Origin: Chelonoidis abingdonii
Lineage: Eukaryota > Chordata > Testudines > Testudinidae
NCBI RefSeq assembly: GCF_003597395.2
Contig: NC_133773.1
Coordinates: forward strand, 78,461,043 to 78,525,042
Direction: 5' to 3'
DNA length: 64,000 nucleotides
Below, piece after piece: positions 1 through 10,700 of the stretch (the first letter of the stretch is position 1; every line of letters starts with the position of its first letter). The notes below the pieces were generated by a model. The model worked only from the letters and a program-made list of their open reading frames with translations, searched no databases and was not told the DNA's origin. A program made the position numbers and the translations under genes.

Positions 1-840
1 CAATCACTGGGCCAGCCATCTACCCCGGGGAGGGGTTAGAGCGAGCAGATACTGCTCTTCACCGCAGCAGCAACGGCTGCCAGCAGCATTCAGATACACA
101 GAGGGCTGACATTACATACTCAGGAATTGATTATTTCACTTTTTTTTACCGTTGCTGGAGGGGGAAAAACTGACGAGCTGTTCCGTGAACCACGCAACAC
201 ACCGGTGTAGTTACGCTGCTAGACCATTGGCGGAGCAGCCAAATGCAAATTTTTCAGAACGTCGCTGGGGACTGTAGCTGTAGTTCCTTCATTACATCCC
301 CCTCCCTCCCTGCCAACCATCCGTTTGAAGTGTCTGGCTTCCCGACTGTTTGTCACGCTACCGCTTTATCCTGTGTTTATTTCTTCAAAGGCTTTGGCAT
401 TTCCCTGTTGCTTTAACGGAGCTCTGATAAAGAGGATTTGTCTCACCATGAACAGCAATAAATGCTGCATCTCCCCGTAAGGTTGCAGATGCAGGAGATA
501 CTTTTGCATTTGAACTGCATCGCCACCCGTGGTGAATCAGAGCGGACAACGTGAAAGCAGGAAAATGTCACTGTAAAGCTCTCGGGATTTCCCTGTTTAC
601 CGGCATCCGCATCCGATGTTCGGATTTGGCGGACCAGAGTCGGTCAGTTGGTGCACTGTCCCTGCCTAGCAATAATAGGCCAAGTGTAACAGAGATTCCA
701 GTGTATCAGAAGAGCACAGGGTGCTCCGTGTCAGTAATTCACAGGGGTTGCCCTGCAAGAAGCGCCCCGTTGCTTTCCACTCCTCCCTCAAAACCTTCCT
801 GGGCTACCGTGTCATTTCCCCTCCCCCGTTTTGTGTCATG
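1..840 (+). mobile_element. Dispersed repeat, copy A (degenerate, 5' end outside window)
   Basis: Non-coding DNA that aligns over about 650 bases with the copy at 1190-1845. Shared landmarks in the same order include 'ccagcagcattcag' (about 88), a 'gagctgttcc.tga.ccacg' block (175-195), 'tttgtcacgc' (349), 'gctttggc.tttc' (391) and 'gcatttgaactgca' (508). I recognise the family from memory as an abundant turtle repeat, probably a non-autonomous DNA transposon; PIF/Harbinger is a candidate superfamily, not shown here. The short reading frame at 551-841 lies inside the repeat and is not a gene. The boundary with copy B near 840 is approximate. Confidence 0.55.
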
Positions 841-2076
841 AAGTATTAGGAATACTTTAGCCAGAATAAGTATACCAGGAGACTTACCAGAATAAGAAAC
901 AGAGACTCGTTAGTGAGAGAAAATGCATGTCGGGGGGAGGCACTTGAGGCCAGCCTCCGGGCTATGACATCCAGGCAGAATGGACTCTATTTTTAGATAC
1001 CATTAAGGGAGGAAATTGACTTCATTGCCAAGCGAGTCAATCCAAATGTGATTGCAAAAATTTTGAGCCCCCAAGTTTCAATTGATTAAGCTTGTTATTA
1101 GCCGATTCCTGTCCTATCTAGCTGCTAGCCGTAGCAATGTTGCCCTCAATGTTAAAGCAGTTAGGCGTTCTCCTGATGTGGCAGGGTGCTGCGAACTGTC
1201 TACCACCCAGAGAGAAGGAGCAGATAGCTGCCTCTTGCATGCTGTAGCGTCCCGGGTCTACCAGCAGCATTCAGTAACATAGGTGTGACAGTAGAAAGTA
1301 GCCAAGAAGTGGATTTTCTTACACCTTGTTTTTTTCACGGTTGGAGGGTGGGAAAATAAACTGAGGGAGCTGTTCCCTGACCACGCCAGACACTGTGTTT
1401 GACCCTACAGACATTCGGGACATCTGCCAAATAATGCAAATAATTTCAATCGACTGCTTGGACTGTGGATAGCTGAGTCTGCTCAGTACCCCCTCCCTCC
1501 TTCATGAGGGCGTCCGGAGCGTCTCTGCTTCCCATTAGCTTGTCACGCGCGCTGTGTATCCTGCAGTTTTTTATTCAATCGCTTTGGCGTTTCGTGTTCT
1601 GTACGGAGCTGGACAACAGATTTGTTCCCCATACACGATCAGACCTAGTATCTCCCAGTACGGTCCATGCTGAAGCTCGTTTTTGGCATTTGAACTGCAA
1701 TCGCCAGCCGTGCTTATCAGATAGCTCACGCTGGCAAGCAGGAAATGCAATCAAAGTTCGCGGGCTTTTCCTGTTTACCTGCACGCTGCATCCGAGTTTC
1801 AGACTTGTTTCTGTCCACGAGCGGTCACTGCAGCGCACTCTGTGATGGCGCCCGGAGGCCAATACGTCGATTTCCGTCCACACGAACCCTAATCCGAAGT
1901 TAGTCCACTATCATTTAGCGATTTTAGCGCTACTCCTCTCGTTTGGGAGGAGTTCCGAAATCGATTTAAGGAGGCGGTAAAATCGATATTAATGACGACG
2001 TCATGTGAACGGATACAGCGTTAAATCGGTATATCGGCCATTAAACCGATTTAAAGTCGCAGTGTAGACCTGGCCT
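841..2076 (+). mobile_element. Dispersed repeat, copy B, with intact 3' terminus
   Basis: Second copy of the family seen at 1-840, here extending to a defined end: 1860-2076 is rich in the motif 'atcgattt' and its variants and stops at 'gtgtagacctggcct' (2063-2076). The end resembles the terminal motif of the 'tgtctacactgc' MITEs elsewhere in the window, which suggests a related terminal inverted repeat. Copies A and B are in the same orientation. The frames at 1504-1845 (+) and 1575-1883 (-) fall in the repeat and have no recognisable domain. The class assignment is inference. Confidence 0.6.
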
Positions 2077-3221
2077 ATGTGTTGACTAATGAAGTGCACT
2101 GAACTGTTGCATTCCACAGATTTGTAACTTAGCTTCTTTAAGAAATCCAATGGTTTTATTTAACAACATTATTGCTTTGTGTTCGCAAAATATTGTGTTG
2201 TGTACAATATACTTGTTACAATACATTTTTTGAAATTTAATTGGATTATCTCATGTTGTCATAGTTTTTCTATCAGTCTTGATTGTGTGCATTTTAATTG
2301 TTCTGGGCCTATTGTTGATGCCATTAAAATAAATAGCAAAAATATCACTGATTTTAAAGGATCCTTATCAGGCTCATCGTCTTGTTAAATTGTTATGGTT
2401 TAATAACAAGCCATTGGCAAAGCACACATTCTGTCCATTTACCTCTTAGCTGAATTTGATAATAAGGCACATCATTAATTCTAGACTCAACATGTCCTCC
2501 TTTATTTTCACAAACCTGAGACTTCATTCTGCCCCCACTGAAGTTAGTGGCAAACCTTCCATTATCTTTGACAGGAGCAGAATAAAGCCCTATGTAAGCA
2601 AACACCTGTTGGGGGAGGCATGCATCTAATATAGTACCATGTAAAATATTATGTATAATGGATGTAAATTAAAAGTTGTTCCATTTCCATGATGGTTTCT
2701 ATCTCATTATTACCCTTTATACCGTACATATTGCTGTAATGAACAGAAGCAGTAAAAACACTCCTCCCTTACTCTTTCCTCTACCATTCCACTTTTGTGC
2801 ACCATGTGGCAGAACTATTGCCGTTTTATCTAATCTCTCTTCAACCACAAATATGAATGCCACTGTCTCAGTGGGGACTGTACTCCTTCAACCCTGGTGC
2901 CTAAATCAAATTTGGCCATAGAATAGGTAGAAAGATTGTGTGTGCATATCACTTTGGTAGAGAAGGGAACAACGTATCTACATGCGTGGTAGACCAGAGC
3001 TGAGCCAGAAAGGGGTTGTGTTTGTTTAAATGATTGAGTTTTTAATTCCCCGGAGAAAGCATTCTGAATTTAATTTTTCACCCTCTCACTGTTGTGTTCA
3101 GCTCTCCATACTAGGCACTCCAATGGTTCCTCCTCTTCCTGAGCCATGTGTTCTTTGTCTCATTTTGGTTTTGAATGGAGATCTGTCACTTCGGATATGT
3201 CAGAACTCAGGAGGGATGGTA
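2077..3221. other. AT-rich unique DNA, nothing recognised
   Basis: About 1.1 kb with no recognisable gene, repeat or RNA. The short frames present (60-86 codons) carry no domain and are typical of chance in AT-rich sequence. Confidence 0.6.
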
Positions 3222-3543
3222 TTTGTGTTTGTACAGTTAGGGTATGTCTACACTGCAGTTAAAAACCCACAGCTGGCCAGTGCCAGCTGACTTAGGCTTG
3301 TGGAGATTGGGCTAAGAGGCTGTTTAACTGCAGTGTTTACATTCAGGCTTTGGCTGCAGCTTGAGCTCTGGGACTCTTCCACCTCACAGGGTCCTAGAAC
3401 CTGGGCTGTAGCCCAAGTCCAAAGGTCTATACTGCTGTTAAACAGCTCTTTAGCCCAAACCCCATGAGCCCATATCAGCTGGCATGGGCTAGTTGGAGGA
3501 GTCTAATTGATGTGTAGACATATCCTAAATGTACAAACATAAA
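3222..3543. mobile_element. MITE with 'TATGTCTACACTGC' terminal inverted repeats
   Basis: The left end 'ggtatgtctacactgcag' (3241-3258) and right end 'gtgtagacatatcc' (3512-3525) are inverted copies. Complementarity continues outward through 'tgtttgtaca' (left) and 'tgtacaaaca' (right), so the inverted arms are at least 30 bp long. The interior is also partly self-complementary ('ttaactgcag'/'ctgctgttaa'). There is no coding capacity. Related copies lie at 17506-17758 and 48020-48264. The superfamily is not established, because the flanks give only the palindrome TGTACA rather than a clear direct duplication. Confidence 0.75.
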
Positions 3544-3724
3544 TGCTATCCTTCCTGAGTGTTGTGTATTGGAAACTGTTAAGAAAGTAAGCTATTACTC
3601 TAATATGTTTGTGGGTTTTCCTAGTCCTGCTTGCAGGCTAGTTGGCTCTGTAGGGAGGTGTGTGATTTGGGTCTAGCAGCAGTCTTCAGAGAGCCAGCCT
3701 ACAGTAAAATAGGTGAGTTGTGCC

Positions 3725-4026
3725 CAGGGGCATCTCTATGTTTTTTGCCACCCCAAGCATGGCAGGCAGGTGGATTCAGCTGCGCGTCTGCGGGCGGTCT
3801 GCTGGTAACATGGATTTGGCGGTATGCCTGCAGGAGGTCTGCCAGTGCCGCGCCATCGGCATCCCTGCCGCCAACTTGTCGCCAAAGCCGTGGGACCGAT
3901 GGACCTCCCACAGGCAAGCCGCCGAAAGCTGCCTGCCTACTGCCCTCACAGTGACCGGGAGGTTACCCCCTGCAGCTTGCCGTCCCAGGCACACGCTTGT
4001 TGCACTGGTGCCTGGAGCCACCCCTA
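3725..4026 (-). mobile_element. Non-autonomous hAT-like element, old copy
   Basis: A GC-rich 302-bp island in AT-rich DNA. It begins 'cagggg' and ends 'gcctggagccacccct'. The interior reads 'gccaccccaagca' near the left and 'cacacgcttgtt' near the right, matching in inverse orientation the element at 16194-16465. Flanking 8-mers 'gttgtgcc' (3717-3724) and 'cttctgcc' (4027-4034) agree at 6 of 8 positions, as expected for an aged 8-bp hAT target duplication. The overlapping frames around 3631-4153 are chance frames in GC-rich sequence. Confidence 0.7.
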
Positions 4027-4034
4027 CTTCTGCC

Positions 4035-4536
4035 TTTCTGTTTTAGGGAGCAGCCTGCTTTACGTATCTCTTTTTGGTTCTTGTGTGTTATCATTCTGTA
4101 TTGATGACACCAGCTTCTGTACCAGCAAAAGTACTTTTATGGTTTCTATTTAACTTCTGTGTGTATGACATGAACATAGCTCGGCATTATGTTCAGCTTT
4201 TTCAGTCTTCTCTTGTTCCCTTTCAAGCTATTAACTGAAGACATTTATATTTAACAAGCTGGATGTTTCTCCAAAGTCTCAAAGATTCTATTTCAGTAAC
4301 ATTTTGAACATAACTTCTTGGTCCCAGTTTAAAAAATGTCTCCCTCCCCAGTCACTTAGATTCAGTCTTAGAGGGTTTGCTGGTCCTAAACAAGCTTCTT
4401 TAAACTGTATCCTCTCCTCTAACAATCCACTGTTGTTCCAGTAATACCCAAAGAACAGAAGGCCAGGTTGGGCAGGATGAACAAACAGAGCAAGTAATCG
4501 GATGAACTTACCCCATATGAGACATTGATCTAAAAG
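4035..4536. other. No recognisable feature
   Basis: About 500 bases of unique-looking AT-rich sequence. The antisense frame at 4288-4548 has no domain I can name. Confidence 0.5.
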
Positions 4537-4680
4537 TTTCAAAAGCACCTCAGTCTGACTTTAAAGTGTGACTTAGAAGCCTAATTCTCATTAGGTACCT
4601 AAGACACAAGTTTAATTGACTTGCAGTGAGACTTAGGCTCCTAAGTCACATTTGAAAGTCAGACTTAGGTGCCTTTGAAA
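4537..4680. repeat. Inverted-repeat element ('gacttaggtgcct' family)
   Basis: Left arm 4537-4592 and right arm 4623-4680 are imperfect inverted copies (for example 'tcagtctgactttaaa' against 'tttgaaagtcagactta'), separated by about 30 bases. The arms carry 'tttcaaa.gcacct' ends. Related sequence flanks the MITE at about 47990-48345. Non-coding; probably an old MITE-like dispersed repeat. Confidence 0.65.
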
Positions 4681-4919
4681 ATTTTACCTAGGGACAACAT
4701 GAAGCTTAATTACTGCCCCTCCTCCCCCCCAAACCCTCCCTGAATAGTTTTCATAGCTGCATCCTTTGCATTGGGGTCTCATAGTATCCCAAACACACCA
4801 CTTGAATAGTGAAGATGAGGGATGGTCAGACTGAGCAGGAAATGCTGGGCACTTTGACCCTCAGTTAAGTGTTCTTACATAACTTCTGGCTTTTCCCATG
4901 GGTGCTCAGAATGATCCAT

Positions 4920-4961
4920 CACCATTCAGATCTCAAGGGGCACCATTCAGATCTCAAGGGG
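4920..4961 (+). repeat. Perfect 21-bp tandem duplication
   Basis: The 21-base unit 'caccattcagatctcaaggg' plus one further g occurs twice back to back (4920-4940 and 4941-4961) with no difference. This implies a recent local duplication or an assembly stutter. Confidence 0.9.
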
Positions 4962-5676
4962 CTGATAAGATTTCTGTAGAGTCTTTGGGAATATAAACTG
5001 TGCAGAAAGATGGGTTGCGTCAGTTAGAATGGGAGAACAGCAAAGTTATATATGCTATTTCTGAAGTCTGTATTAGCAGATGAATTGAAATAATAAAATT
5101 AAGTGTGCCTATTGTATTGGTTTAAATGTAACAGAAAATTGTTGGCCAGATTTAATAACATCTCTATCCGGATTTGGTGCTTTTGTTAATTTTTATGGCA
5201 CAGACTGATCCTTCGTAAACAAGAGATTAACGTCAGTTCAGTTTCCTCTTCCTCTTCCTTGCATAAGTGCCCATGAGAGAGGCTAGCAGTCTCTAATTTG
5301 CATATGGAGGATGCGGGAGCATACCTTGTGGGGGTTGGACTCCATGTTTAGGGATTTGTCAGGAACTCAACTTGGGAGTTTCCTGATCCCTCTCTTTTCA
5401 TGTTTAAAATATTTTGTTTGCTTGTTATAAACACTAACCATTGAGGAGAAGATCTTGCTGTTTCCAAACAAGGCTATTTTTCCTGCTCAGTCATTCCATT
5501 GCTTACAGATGTGGTACTGCTAAAGTCTAATTAAAGCTGTGCAAACCTGGCCAGTTTTGGTTAACATAAGTTTTAACTAACTTATTGTTGATTACAGTTT
5601 GCATGAGTTTATCCTTATGTTCCAATTTTTTTTTAATGCCTAAATTAATATGGTGAAGGTAAACTCACAATAAAAT
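4962..5676. other. No recognisable feature
   Basis: About 700 bases of AT-rich unique sequence between a short duplication and the palindrome. I see no gene or repeat. Confidence 0.5.
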
Positions 5677-5804
5677 TATATCAAACTGTATGAGTTTTGT
5701 ACACTTTTGTGAAGGCTGGCAGCATTAGCATATGATCAGCACTGGTCATATGCTAATGCTGGCAGCCTTCACAAAAGTGTACAAAACTCATACAGTTTGA
5801 TATA
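5677..5804. repeat. 128-bp near-perfect palindrome with no spacer
   Basis: Bases 5677-5740 and 5741-5804 are reverse complements at 61 of 64 positions. The mismatches are within 'ggctggcagc' and in the innermost bases around 'gatcagc|actggtc'. There is no loop. The sequence matches no terminal repeat I know in the window and has no evident target duplication. It could form a cruciform, or a long hairpin if transcribed, or it could be a fold-back artefact of sequencing or assembly. Confidence 0.9.
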
Positions 5805-6206
5805 TATGACCAGCTATCAATAGTTTTAAGGAACTAAGACATTAGGCATCGAGACACTTTTGCCTATCCTGAGAATGCAGAATGTTATACTCAGCTGATT
5901 TTGTTTCTATGAATTTGGCAGAGGTATGCATGGTTTGGAGGCTTTTGTACCAAAGGTATGCCTCTAAATACAAGACAATATGGGCCAAATCCTGCCAAAC
6001 TTCCCATGGGTTTCAGTTTGCACAGAATAAAAATCACCACACTTTAAAACCACATTCTGATCATTCTGTTCAACGAAGAAGTCCCATGAACATCACAGGG
6101 ACTACCAGTCTGAGTAAAATAGATAATATTGGCCCCTTACTTTGTGCAATGTTTTTCACATGTGCTGTATCCAAGTTATCTTACAGAGTTAAATAATGTA
6201 CTTACT
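5805..6206. other. No gene; possible remnant of an old dispersed repeat
   Basis: Contains 'ccaaatcctgcca' (5986) and 'ttggcccctta' (6130), phrases that recur elsewhere in the window in degenerate dispersed repeats. The frame at 5882-6196 has no domain and is judged to be chance. Confidence 0.35.
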
Positions 6207-6211
6207 GAGCT

Positions 6212-6986
6212 TGTGGTGGGACAACTGCCCCACCCCCATGTGAGAGGGGGCTAGAGTAGACTAAAGTGGCTGCACAGGCCGGCAGCCAATCAGGAAAGGG
6301 CTTACTGAGAACCAATGAGGGCTGAGATTGGAGACAGCCAATCAGGCTAAGCTTGGCCCTATATAAGGGCTGCCCAGGACAGCAGCAGCCAGCTGCTTCC
6401 ATACTTTCAGAGGGGAAGGTTTGTTTTGTGAGTGAGGAGACCAGCATCTGGGACAGCACTGCACAGCTCTGCTGGGCAGGCTTGGGGGAGTTACCCTGCA
6501 GGCCCTGAGGGAAAGCCCTAACTGGTGCAAAGGGGCCAAAGGGGAAGTAGCCAGGGGAGAGAAGGAGGATGGGGAGGCTACAACTAAAGGGCCCTTGGGT
6601 TGGGACCGGAGTAGTGGGTGGGCCTGGGTCCCCCCACCTTCCCCTTTGTACTGCACTTGGCCATGCAGTATGGCTGAAACGAACTGCAACTGGCCCTAGA
6701 GACAAGGGGCTAGACTTTGGAGGTTGTGGTTGGCCACTGAGGGCAGTGCAAGAACTGTTGCTAACATCCCCCCCCAGAAGGGGGTGGAGATGGGCTAAGG
6801 GACACTGCTGAAGGGCAGCATCCTGAAGAGGACACTGCCGAGTGGGGAGCAGAGCAGGTCCAAACACCAGCAAGGAAGAGATGATGGATGGGACACCACT
6901 GGCAGAGAGTTCTCCCCATGAACTGAGCTACTTCTCAGAGGTAACCAGCGGGAGGCGTTGCAGTGGTGAGTCCCAACCCTGTCACA
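6212..6986 (+). mobile_element. Solo LTR (775 bp) with 5-bp target duplication
   Basis: Starts 'tgtggtggga' and ends 'ccctgtcaca', i.e. TG...CA. It is flanked on both sides by the 5-mer GAGCT (6207-6211 and 6987-6991), which is what a solo LTR left by recombination should show. It is GC-rich against AT-rich flanks. It carries an RNA polymerase II promoter-like array: CCAAT boxes at 6284-6293, 6311-6320 and 6336-6345, then a TATA box 'ctatataagg' at 6359-6368. No internal retroviral or gypsy coding region adjoins it. The long antisense frame at 6202-6873 spans the LTR and is not a gene. Retrovirus-like and gypsy-like origins cannot be separated from an LTR alone. Confidence 0.8.
6283..6368 (+). 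promoter_or_regulatory. CCAAT/TATA promoter inside the solo LTR
   Basis: Three CCAAT motifs (two as 'agccaatcag', one as 'accaatgagg') are spaced 25-30 bases apart. The last ends about 14 bases before a good TATA box at 6359-6368. The spacing and order fit a U3-type promoter. Whether it is active cannot be judged from sequence. Confidence 0.65.
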
Positions 6987-6991
6987 GAGCT

Positions 6992-7429
6992 AAAAACAGA
7001 TAATAGCAAAAACAGAGAGAGAGAAATTAATAGATCCAGACAAGGGAGATTTATTGCCTTAATTATTTAAGATCAAATAATTCTGCTTAAATGTGTTTTA
7101 ATAATTGGTAATCAGCATCTTGGAGAATACTTGCTACTGTCAAACACATAAGGAAAAACACTTTGTGACTGATTCTAAATGTAACTTTAACTTGGCATTT
7201 GAATTCTGTGAAATTCTGAACCCTCACTTGAATTAAACAGCATATTGGTGACTATATATCATTAGGGTATTAACTAAAATGAAATGAAGACAAATTCCCA
7301 ATAAAAAACATGTTGGCATCATTGTGACAGCTCACAGGAATCCTCTGCTCTGCACCATTCAAAATGATTTTAAAAAAAGATGTTAGAAATACACAATTGT
7401 ATAGAAACTGCCTAAAGTAATGCTATTAA
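6992..7429. other. No recognisable feature
   Basis: About 440 bases of AT-rich sequence after the LTR. I see nothing in it. Confidence 0.5.
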
Positions 7430-7700
7430 CTCAGTGTTAGGCTCTCTCGTGGACTACTATGTTAAATTCTGATCACTGGTCACTATTTCAAAAAAGGACA
7501 TAGCAGAAATAGGTGGGTATCCCAATACTGGCAAAGAAAATAATTAGAGGCACAGAAAGAATTGCATGGGAAGATTGGGGCTGTTAAGTGTGAAGAGGAG
7601 ACAGCTAAGAGGGGACGTGTTCAAGTATACAGAATGGTCATAAAAAGGTAGATGGGGATTCCTATTTATTTTTCTTCATAGCACAAGAACAGGGAACATA
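7430..7700 (+). mobile_element. CR1 LINE fragment, sense, old
   Basis: Reads as the distal part of a CR1 second ORF. 'atttcaaaaaaggacatagcagaaat' at about 7485-7510 gives FQKDIAEI in one frame. Downstream 'ggggctgttaagtgtgaagaggagacagc' and 'gggacgtgttcaagtatac' at about 7580-7640 match the conserved region that in the better copy at 14755-15138 (minus strand) reads GLFSLEKRRQREDMIAVF. Internal gaps and frameshifts remove any open frame. Confidence 0.6.
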
Positions 7701-10700
7701 CAAATTGCCAGAGAGCATCAGACCTGTGATCTCAAAACTAGTCCAATGTCCTGTCTCTGTTGTTTGTTAGTACCAAATGTTATAGAGCAGTGGTTCTCAC
7801 CCTTTCCAGACTCTCTCTATATAAACTAAACAACCCCAAAACAACCACTTACTTTCTAGTGATGCATTCAATAGCTATGCAATGAGTCAAGATGACAGGT
7901 GCTCTAGAAATATAAGAGCTTATGCAATGGAAAAGTGTTAGTACTGTTAACTGAGAAAATACACGTAGACCTGGTTTTATGCAATGTTTGGAAATGTTCA
8001 GTACTCAGAGAGATAAGAGTTTTGTCTAGCAGAAAAATGCTAAGATCTATATGGTTAAAAATGAGAAAAGATGAAAAGTCAGTAACATTTATAATAAAGC
8101 ATGAAAATAAAACAATTAGCTGGCCAGGTTTCTGTTTCATTGAAAATTAAAAATAGAAAGTGAGTCAGGTAATCAAATGTGATTTCTTTGTTTTTTTTCT
8201 GTTTAGTATGAAATACTTCATACTCTCTATTTTTTGTAACAACTGAAAAGGTGTCAGAGGCCAAAGAGCAAATGAGTATGTAAACTTACCCTCCCTTTTG
8301 ATCCCTAACTAATTCCTCCAGTCCAGAATTGAGATACATTTGTGGGGGTAGAGGGCACTGCCTCTGGCAATGTTACACTTCATTCTCTAGGCTTGGCTAT
8401 GCAACAACTTTCAGAAGTACTAACTTTTTTTTTTAAAAATTGAACATAATAAGAAAAAAAGGCAAACAAAAAAAATCACTTGCAACTGCAAACTGAGTAG
8501 GTGAATGGAGAAGAAAGAACAAAGTAAACGTTCAGATTAGCATGTAGAAAGGCCCAATAATATCATAACACCACAGAAACAGCCAGGCTCTAGCTATTTC
8601 ACATTATTTTATTTGACTACTTGTTACCCCCTACAATCAACTTCCAATCCAAGAGCACTGAAACCTCTTGTGAGTTATTCTTCTGAATTCAGGCCACAAT
8701 TTCTGGCAGCAAGGCAGTTTCTCATCATTAGTTACAGCACTTCCCCAGCTATCTCCTGGTAAGTGGTGTCCAATTCTTGACTTGTCCTTCTGCTAGGAGA
8801 CAGTGTCATCATTACAGCACCTTGTTTAGGATGCTGTAGTTAAGATTCTGTCAATACTTTCATTAACTCATAGTTTCAGGGGTTTCTAAGCTTATGGCAA
8901 GTATTCTGTGTGCAACTGAACAGGACATGACAGAGCCTGGGGCCAAAGTTTATACAGAATATTAAGACCTATGGGTGAGAGAGATAATATATAAATTAAA
9001 AATCCATTATGAGTGATATGGACGTAGATGATGGCAGACGTGTCCAGCACAGTATCTTAACCATTTGGCCTTTGAACGTCCACATGTATTATTATATCAT
9101 CTTAAATGTCTTTGATTACTAAAACATCTAATAATGAAAAGCTGTAACTGCTGTGGGATAATATGTAAACAAGTGATTATTTGCTAGTTCTCTCTGATAC
9201 GCTAACATATAACATGCCACACGGAACTGAGAAAATCACTGTTACAACCATTTTATCCTTGATGTCTGTTTTGACTACACTAACATAGTTGTTGTCTGAG
9301 AAAGATGACTCATCCTTACAGCAATGACAATTTGTTGCTACATAAGTCACATAATGCAGGAATTATTATAGTGTTGGGTCAGAGATACTGTATGGTCCAG
9401 TTCTTCTCTACCCTGGACAACTAAACACTATAAAAAAGTAACAAAATTAAAGCAAATCCAGCAGCCTATCACTATAAAGACCTGCTGAATTAATAGGTGG
9501 AATGCAGAAGCTCAGAATTTTTCTGTCAACCTAAAACTCCCAGCCCTCTTTCCATACATCCTTACAGCCTAAGAAAATGGTGATGTCCCTTGAATGTCAA
9601 TAGATTTGGGGTATTTCTGATCAAAGAGAGAGTTTGAATCCCAAAGGCATGGGCACCTCACTAAAAATGCCCCACTGCAGCTCCCTGTCAATTATATGTG
9701 GTGGGTTTCAGGTTAATAATCTCTACAGATCTAACAAGCCACCTCTCCCACTCAAGATGCGAGCATGTCATCTACATCAGAGGGGCATATATAATCCCTG
9801 CCACATTTTGTGGCTGTTTTTCCCAACTAACCAATGTTACTCCTGTCTTTCTGAATTGAGCCCTGGATACCTAGCTCTTATCCACACTCCAATTTCTCTG
9901 TCTCAACAAGAAGCCAAAGCACACAGCAGCAGCTACTGGGTCAAACAAAATAGAGACAGGGCTGGATGTTAACACCGTATTGAAGATACTTGCCCCCCTT
10001 TATTCCCTCAGCGCTCTGGGTAGCTCTAAATTGTTTTCTGGAAGCAAACTTAAAATGACTCTCCTACAGTAGAAATTCTGGAAATATCATTGAAATCTCA
10101 CATTACCAAATGGTTTCTACACAAATTAATCATGTATTTCTTGGCATTTTTCAAATACAGTGCCCACAAGGTAATGCAAATTTATTTATTTCTTCAGGTG
10201 TGAGAGAGAACTTTTCCAGCTACTTATAAGGCATTATTTGGTTAATGGTAGCCAGTAAAATGTGTGGTTTAATGTTGCAGTGTAAAATTTGCAATTTTGC
10301 TTCATGAAAATGGCACATTTTTCAGTGGGGGGGAAACACAGCCTCACTATGGTAGACAGTAAAGCTAACCACTTAATTTCATAGCAACTCTTAGATTTTT
10401 AACAATGTTTGTAGACATTCAGTTGATTTGAGGAGATGGCTATTAATGGTGGTTCTATACCTGACTATGCAGCTCTACAGGAGGTGATTGAAAAAAATCT
10501 TCCAGAGGTAGATCCAGAAGGAGGCTGGTATTCCTGTAGCCTAGAGATCTGGTGGTTGGGAACATTAGTTGATACTCATAAGTGTATCAGCATTCTTGAG
10601 GGAGCCTGACATTTGGAAATTTTTATTACAGCAGCTCACCCTGTAAGTAGAAAGTGACTGAGTAACAGATGTTCTTATTTAGAAAGGATGTTATGGAAAG

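Noticed and set aside
3631..4153. Cluster of overlapping 70-110 codon frames on both strands
   Set aside because: They are due to the GC-rich hAT element, and frames on both strands and in several phases cannot all be real.
5677..5804. Call as a miRNA gene
   Set aside because: The near-perfect long duplex is unlike a typical miRNA precursor, and there is no expression or conservation evidence. Kept as a structural finding only.
6202..6873. 223-codon antisense open frame
   Set aside because: It lies almost wholly inside the solo LTR (6212-6986), is rich in Pro, Ser and Leu by composition and shows no domain.
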